Below, piece by piece: positions 57,791 to 64,000 of a stretch of DNA of 64,000 bases. The notes under the pieces were generated by a model. It saw nothing but the letters and a program-made list of their open reading frames with translations. It ran no database searches and was not told the DNA's origin. The position numbers and the translations under genes are program-made. Numbering within the stretch: the first letter of the stretch is position 1; each line of letters opens with the position of its first letter. Origin of the DNA: Atopsyche davidsoni (lineage: Eukaryota > Arthropoda > Insecta > Trichoptera > Hydrobiosidae); NCBI GenBank assembly GCA_022113835.1, contig JAILWY010000026.1, positions 2,562,001 to 2,626,000 of the forward strand, read 5' to 3'.

Positions 57791-58145
57791 AGGTCTATTT
57801 TTTGGATTGAACGTCAATCAAGTGCTTATTTATTACATATTACGGGATTATTTAATATTTCTAATATGATTAGGTACATTAGTTCAAACATAGAAGATAA
57901 GTATCATCGTGATTTGTGTGGGATTTGAACTCACATATTGGTTGGCCTGGGCACATTGGTTCATATGTAGAGTATGGTTGTCAAAATCTCTCGATTCATG
58001 GATGTGGTTCGTTAGTACAATGGTCAGTACACCGGCCATGTAAGCCTGGGGATGTGATATGTGGGGATGGGGATATTTTTTTGAGAATTTCTTTAATCAT
58101 CTTCTATGTGTGAACTAATGTGCCTAATCATATTAGTAATTTTAG
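57791..58145. repeat. Inverted pair of SINE-A copies, degraded
   Basis: The left copy (minus) keeps the outer landmark GAACGTCAATCAAGTGCTTA, GATTAGGTACATTAGTTCA and GTGTGGGATTTGAACTCACA. The right copy (plus) has GTTCGTTAGTACAATGGTCA (A-box region about 58007-58026), ACACCGGCCATGTAAGCCTG, and the tail ending GAACTAATGTGCCTAATCA. The tRNA half of the left copy and the B-box of the right copy are lost. The frame 57916-58113 is a repeat artefact. Confidence 0.8.
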
Positions 58146-58375
58146 TCTTAGTTTACAGGTGGATTTTTGTTATTTTTTTATTATTAGTATTTCTAACATT
58201 TAAGTATTTTTCGAAACACCACATAAATTTTAAAGATTTAATTTTGAATTTTGAACTACTGATAATTTTATCTTTTTTGTTGGGCGAAAATAAAACTGAA
58301 CCCACTTTTTTTTTTTTTTTTAATCGTTAGGAGAAATACTAAAACTTAATAAGTACCGACAATCCCGATCAATCA
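58146..58375. other. AT-rich stretch with poly-T
   Basis: A poly-T run of about 18 bases is at 58304-58322. No gene or element body is recognised. Confidence 0.6.
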
Positions 58376-58565
58376 AACACACTAACAATGCGAGAGGGAG
58401 AAGCAGCTAGAGACTGCACGTGTCCCCGGGCGTGCCCAAGGGAGGCGCCCTTGGCACGCGCCCCCGCACCCTTTCCGCGCCCCCCTCCCGGGGTCCGGGG
58501 ATGATTGATGGCAGATCCGAATCGCCGGTCCGCCAAGGGTTGTTGCTGTGATAGGTCTATTTCGA
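58376..58565. promoter_or_regulatory. CpG-rich island with hairpin and Hox/Exd-like site
   Basis: GTGCCCAAGGG (about 58433-58443) and GCCCTTGGCAC (about 58448-58458) form an inverted repeat with one bulged base. Downstream, ATGATTGATGGCAG (about 58501-58514) contains TGATTGATGG, the layout of composite Exd/Pbx-Hox sites, followed by a CpG-rich unique stretch. No open frame. The block is sharply bounded by AT-rich DNA. Confidence 0.4.
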
Positions 58566-58747
58566 ACGTGTTGAAGGGTCGTGATGTCTTTTACATTGGG
58601 TTTCTAGAGAAAAATATACTTACTCGCATTGTAATACCTGCCTTACTAGCATGAATAGATAATACGAAAAAATATATAAAAATTTACATGTGATGTTTTT
58701 GGGGGCACAATTTTTGCGTTGATTTGTTTAAATGTGTAAAATAATGC

Positions 58748-58895
58748 ATGCTTCACCAAGTGCCTCTCCTTAGAAGAGGTTGACGACCATTTTACTGAGC
58801 ATATATAATACTCATGCTTAGCCAGTGTTCGTGGATTTCTGAGAGAAAAATAATGTTGTAGGTTCCCGGGTCCTTCTACACTAATCTCTGATTCG
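58748..58895 (+). repeat. Dispersed repeat family B, short copy
   Basis: Shares CAAGTGCCTCTCCTTAGA, GACGACCATTTTACTGAGC, AATAATGTTGTAGGTTC and GGGTCCTTCTACACTA with the copies at 8637-9062 and 36172-36500. The upstream half (TTGGAAAAGC to GACCCGAAAGCC) is absent, so the repeat is 5' truncated here. Confidence 0.75.
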
Positions 58896-61149
58896 TTACT
58901 CGTTTAAACTGATTAAAAATTTTATTCTCAAATTTTTATTTTTTACTAACACTCTTTGGTACGCAGATTTGCTTGTTTATAGTCCATATTCCATCTGAGT
59001 TATACATTAATAAATAAAGCTTCAAAAGTTCATTATGAAAAATCTCACTTGGTATTTAAGCTCTTAATAATATCATTAAATAAGTTTACGTTTACAAGAT
59101 TCACAACAAAATATTAATAAATCTCCACATGTGTAAAATAAACTATGACATTATTCGCTTATAGCACTATGGAAGAGATAAATAATTCATATGCGTCAAT
59201 CCAGCCCTATCTACATATTTTCAAAATAACGAAAGCATAACAAAAGCAGCTAAAACGTTTCACCCATTACAGGTCACAGAAAACGAATAAAAATAACGGA
59301 TAGTCTATTAAAGCAAGAAATCTATTCGCGAGGTACTCGCCTGGATGAAATTGATATCCAAATTTGGAAAAACACGCAGATGTCAGCTAACTATTGTAAA
59401 TTACACTGAGTAAAACAGAAGAGTTTTGGGGTATTTTTTACTCTCGATAAAAACTTGCCTTAGTTTTAGCATTCAAAGTGACATAAAAAATCCATAGATG
59501 ATGTTCGAAGCAATGTTAAAATAATTTTTAAAAAAGTTTTTTTTTTAAATGTCATTTCTTGACATATAAAACGACTATATACATATAATTTAATTAGTTA
59601 ATCGATTACTTTAAAAAACATTGTATACATAATACAATTGTGTGAACTATCCAGTAGAATTTAATATTGATATAATTATTTGTACATTTTAAAAATAGAC
59701 TGGAAATATATATTTCTTATCGTACAAAACATCAATTAAATATTTAATCTTAAGTGTATCAAATCAGCTTGAAAAAAAATTCTGAAATTTTTTTACGCAA
59801 TTATTGGTTTTTATTTAGGTGCTAATTAATGTGACACACAGGTAAAACGTTTTAACCTCATTTTAATCAGTTGATCATGTATCTTCTAGAATATTATTTC
59901 TGTGTAGGAACTACACTTTAGATGGACTAGATTTTTAGATGGACTGCTTATAATCTCATGAAGCCCCAGAGCTCACGGTGAGGGCTGTTGATCAGTGACG
60001 TAATAGAAGCTGCTTTCTCGGCCTGAAGGTCACCGCGCCCGGAGCTGAGACCTTGGATTCCCGTTTGGGATCCGAATTTTATATTTGAAGGGAAAATGTA
60101 AGATTTTTTAGGCTTTTATCTTTTGTTGTCGTGAAAATAAAATCAACTAGGGAGCTAGGACGTTAATAAGACTTGGTGTATTTTTGTACTTGGAATAAAA
60201 CAAAGCATTATACCACATATATATATAGTACAATACATACCTTCTTGTGTCTAGGAAACACAAAATATATCATTAATCACTCAATATTGAATGTAGATTT
60301 CAAATTGATTTCACAATGTCTAAGTAAATTTACAAATGTCAAAAGTAAAATGTCTTTTTAATGCTTGAACCGACATATGAAAATTAAAGACGATTGATAT
60401 ATAATTCATATGTATGATATTTAAAAGAATACAATAGTAAAAAAATAATAAAGAATACTTAAAATTAATCATATTCAAAGACTATATTTTTTTTGTATAA
60501 ATTAAAAGATATTCAAGAAATACATATATTAAATATAAATGCATCCCAATCGAAAGCTCTATTTTTATGTTGAACTTTCGTTATATAAATATATATGTAT
60601 TGTTTTCTAAGTAATATTTTTAATCGCATTATTGTCAATTGAAAATAAAAAGAGATACTATTCAATTGTAACATGTATTATTATTATCTAAGCTCATATC
60701 CTGTAAAAGAAGTATATTGTTTAGAATAAAATTTCATAAATGTTCATTAAAATCGCGTTATTAAAGTCAAATAATTTTAATATTGTTTTGTCGATATATA
60801 CATAACTTTAAACGATTTAATAATTCCATATAAATTAATTCCATAATAAATTCAATACTCTATATACTCTAAAAAAAAACTTTCCTATTACGCAACCATC
60901 CCCAAAATCCGCTTTCATTAAGCCTGTAAACCTTTTTTCAGGTGGGCTTTTTTTTAACAGCTTATGGAAGATATATTCACATGTAGACAGAAATATTATT
61001 AAAAAACTAATCGAATGAACTTTTATTATATAATATTTACACGCACGGAATATTACAAGTACGCATGACCTTGAATTGTTCAGTTGAAATATTATTAACA
61101 TTTATTCATACTTTTTAAAAAAAATATTTAAAAATGTCCATCACAGCGC
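58896..61149. other. Mostly AT-rich non-coding stretch
   Basis: A GC-enriched block at 59945-60075 contains GTGACGTAAT (a bZIP-type site at about 59995) and AAGGTCACCG. Short A/T-rich frames (60173-60361 plus, 60835-61101 minus) show no recognisable product. Confidence 0.5.
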
Positions 61150-61500
61150 AACAATTATCTCAAAATAAGCCCACGAGAGAGCGGTTGCGACTCTTGGCCC
61201 GGATATTTACGGAAAGCTTCGTTTCCGGGGGCAGGGAAGGGAGCTTTTGTGGGGAGCGGGGCGAGGGGCAAGGTCACAGCCCGGAGGTCGTTCACCCTCC
61301 CAGAACTGGGTTTTCAGACCTCATTACACGAGCCTACGAAATCGATGGAGCTTTGGTACGCACTTGCTATGCGTAAGGTAGGATGTGCTTGTGTATAGGG
61401 CTTTAAAGCTTCGTTCAGTGGGTCGAGCTTTCTGCTTCGTTTTTGTGACGTTGCGCGTTCTGATTGGGAGATTTGTTTATTGTTTGCTTTGCGTATGTTA
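61150..61500. promoter_or_regulatory. GC-rich island
   Basis: Balanced to GC-rich unique sequence with a G-rich purine run (61228-61270), AAGGTCA at 61269-61275, and a reverse CCAAT-type word (GATTGGGAG) at about 61461. The plus-strand frame 61134-61376 starts in AT-rich DNA and has no recognisable domain. Called a possible regulatory block only. Confidence 0.25.
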
Positions 61501-64000
61501 TAAAGTTTGTTTTATTGAGCAATAAATTGGCCCTTACGCATGTAACATTATAATGATGTTGTGTTTTATTTTTTTTTAATGTGACATTACAATTTTTAGA
61601 TGGAAAAAAGATTTCTGGCTATATTGGGACAAGAGAACATTTATGAAATACTGCTTTTCAAGGTCATGTGCTTTGTAGGTGTATTTATCAAATACGTAAA
61701 AATATTTATATTTAAATGCAGATTCATAGCCGGGGAGTATTTGAATGACCCGTATCTCATTGACGTTTGATTATTATTATTTAACGTTTTTATATTTATC
61801 AATATCCAAATTTTATTTTTGGTAATGTTTTCGTTTCATTACGTAGTATATTTCAGGTCGTGGTATTTATTTTTATCGCCGTTGTTTCAATAATTTTAGA
61901 CGCTTTTATTTTACAATATAATCCGTCAAAATGTGTCAGCAGTCACTACTCTCTGTTTTTATTCAACAGACCATCTTATTAATGAATACAATTCAGTATA
62001 CAATTTTTTAAATAGTTGTGATATAACAGTAAACTATTTTTATTTATAATTTACTAAGAATTGGGTACAGTCCCATCTCGCCGTTTCATTTGATACTGGA
62101 TTACTTTATAATAGTTTTATTATTACTATATTATTAATTTTTTTATTTCGAGAGCATTCTTAGATAAGAAATTGGCTTTACTATATCATATTGTATTCTG
62201 AGACATTTTTATTTTACATAAATTGAACATTGAAAACAATTCTTCGGCATAAGTCGCTGGAAGTAAGCTTTTCGGAGTTGATTTTTCTCCATTAAGGGAA
62301 CACAAGGTCACCGGTGACTTTTCCTGACGAAGGTTTTGCAGCAAACACAGCCTGGATGTGACCAGAATACGAAAGTTCCTCGAAGCAGAGCTTATACAGA
62401 ATTGATAGACTACGTCAGGGTAAACTGGCCGCCCATGAACGATGATAAATGAATATTAGACGACAATGGGCTGGGGCATTACATCTTGTACCTGCGAGTA
62501 CATGTGACCTACCCATGTGTCTCGGGTTTGAATACCTGGAAGCCTCTATGTTAAACATGGATATACTTGGATTTTATTCGAGGAAGTGAACAATATTTTA
62601 AAAAAATTACATATACGAGTATATGTGCTTTAATATTATTTTAAGTACAATGTCAAAAGCGCCAGTTATTTTTTTTCTTTAATAGGACTTTTCTTAATCA
62701 AGGACTGATTTAAACATTTTTTTGCTTTTTGACTTCTACAATGCAATAGAGGTTAATTTTACGGCTTATTAATAAAGCAGATTATTACCACAGTGACAAT
62801 AGCTTGAGCTGTTATCTTATCTTCAACTTCACCTCATGTTGTGACAGGAGGACTGCGATACGGTCCACAAAAAATGGCATATTTTTGTCGTCCAGCAGGA
62901 AGTGGTTTGAGCCTATTTTATTTTGGGTTCTTACTAAATTATATATTGTTTTTAATAATATAAAATAGTTTTTTACAATATATGTTACGAGAGACCCAAA
63001 CTCAGATAGGCTAAATGATAAAGCTAGACAACGGTTATTTAAATCCCTCTCAATCTTCAATTTGCCACGTTTTATAATTAAATTGAAACCAAGTGCGGTT
63101 AATGAATGATAATTTGATAATTATTATAATCATTCGTATTCAACTAAGATCTGTTTAGTGATCGACAGTAAATTTAACGACCATTTATTTGTAATCATTC
63201 AGTGAGAGTATGCTAATGAGACTTTTTGGCTAAAAAAATATGTAATGTTCAAACAACTGTGGAATCTATATTTTTTCTTAATTCGTTGAGTTTTGTAAGA
63301 CAAGAAAGTATGGAATTTTTAGAAAAATATTTTTAGTATATATTTTAGTCACTGTCTTCAGCGATGCCTTTGATGCCATGGGCACATGTAGTATTTTAGG
63401 GTTATATAAAATGTTGTTCTAAAAATAGACAAACACTCGAGACCCTTAACCCTTGTTGAGAGGGATGCTATGCTTCCTCCAATCAGAATGTCAAAACCAA
63501 AATATTTATGTTAGCAGATATTCTGTTTTAGGAGTAATGCTAAATTTTATCAGATGTTTTAAAAAAATAGAAATGAATCAAATTGTTAAAAACATATTTT
63601 AAAAAATTAACCTAGACGAAGAATATTATTTTATGTGAAAAACTTTCAGTGAGTTCATCTGCAATGCTGATAATTGAAAAATTGGTTACTCGTTTTAAGA
63701 CCGAAGTTAAAACGTGATTCTCCTTACAAAATTGAATACAGCTCACGAATAAATTATAATTTTTATGGTGATAAAATATTTGGGTATGACAAAGTTTTCC
63801 AGTATATACGTACAGCCTTTTTATATTTTTAGGGGAATAAAACATGGGTACAATGTAATCTTAAACTGCACACATGTTCATTAAATCATAAAAAAAGAAT
63901 AAAATTTTGACAAAAAATCTGATTTGCGTTTCTCTAACACTTTACAGATGAGCGAAATCGCAAAATTAAAAAAAGTAATATAGGTTTAGTTCATGTGGAA
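61501..64000. other. Mostly AT-rich non-coding stretch
   Basis: A balanced block at about 62265-62420 contains AGGTCACCGGTGACTT, an inverted pair of nuclear-receptor-like half-sites. Frames 62812-63060 and 63612-63845 (minus) are AT-driven and show no recognisable protein. No exon or repeat was identified up to the end of the window. Confidence 0.5.

Noticed and set aside
1..64000. CRISPR arrays, prophage or bacterial operons
   Set aside because: No regularly spaced direct repeats, no ribosome binding sites and no long contiguous genes; composition and elements are those of an animal nuclear genome.
1..64000. Known insect microRNA precursors
   Set aside because: Reading for a set of well-known mature sequences (let-7, bantam, miR-1, miR-8, miR-10, miR-124 and others) gave no match; a systematic search was not possible.

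Overview
The window is a gene-poor, AT-rich stretch of nuclear DNA from an animal, most likely an insect. The signs are an interstitial (CCTAA)n tract of the arthropod telomere type, a decayed mariner and a decayed hAT element, tRNA-derived SINEs, many microsatellites, and at least one intron-bearing coding exon. No bacterial gene organisation is present. Order and species cannot be fixed from the sequence; the mariner type is familiar from hemipteran and hymenopteran genomes, which is only a weak hint.

Coding content is very small. The one convincing exon is on the minus strand at 50334..49692. It encodes the first 214 residues of an unrecognised protein with an acidic N-terminus, a long charged helical part and a proline-rich SH3-ligand-like segment, and it ends at a consensus splice donor. 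A CpG-rich block at about 50.4-51.47 kb lies directly upstream and probably holds its promoter and 5' UTR. A second, weaker exon candidate is on the minus strand at 53033..52859. A TATA/CCAAT/E-box promoter-like block faces the other way near 48.1 kb.

Most of the rest is intergenic or intronic. Layout: 0-9 kb holds AT-rich DNA with short GC-rich islands, a hAT remnant (2652-3102), an SINE, a foldback and an RFX X-box island (about 5.2-5.4 kb). 8.6-10.5 kb holds dispersed repeats, a foldback and a mariner helix-turn-helix relic. 17.9-22.2 kb holds two small TIR elements (MITEs), a G-rich tract and a palindromic SINE pair. 26.4-27.4 kb holds a GC island, a roughly 312-bp tandem duplication and another inverted SINE pair. 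31.1-31.9 kb is a mariner turned into a foldback. 36.6-42.7 kb is the densest cluster of CpG-containing islands, with repeated GAGCGAGA-like words and TGCA-rich sequence. 48-51.5 kb is the gene start. 52.9-62.4 kb has an exon candidate, more SINEs and palindromes, and scattered GC islands.

The most unusual signal is that several unrelated repeats (a tRNA-derived SINE, a mariner, and a GACCGGTTTCG-type repeat) occur both in linear form and as head-to-head inverted copies. About eight inverted-repeat structures with arms of 25 to about 240 bp lie within 64 kb. A second signal is a set of short GC islands, roughly one per kb or two, carrying recognisable regulatory sites (RFX X-box, four perfect CREs, a DR4 receptor site, Hox/Exd-like sites). 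They look like a regulatory landscape around a developmental or widely expressed gene; that is inference.
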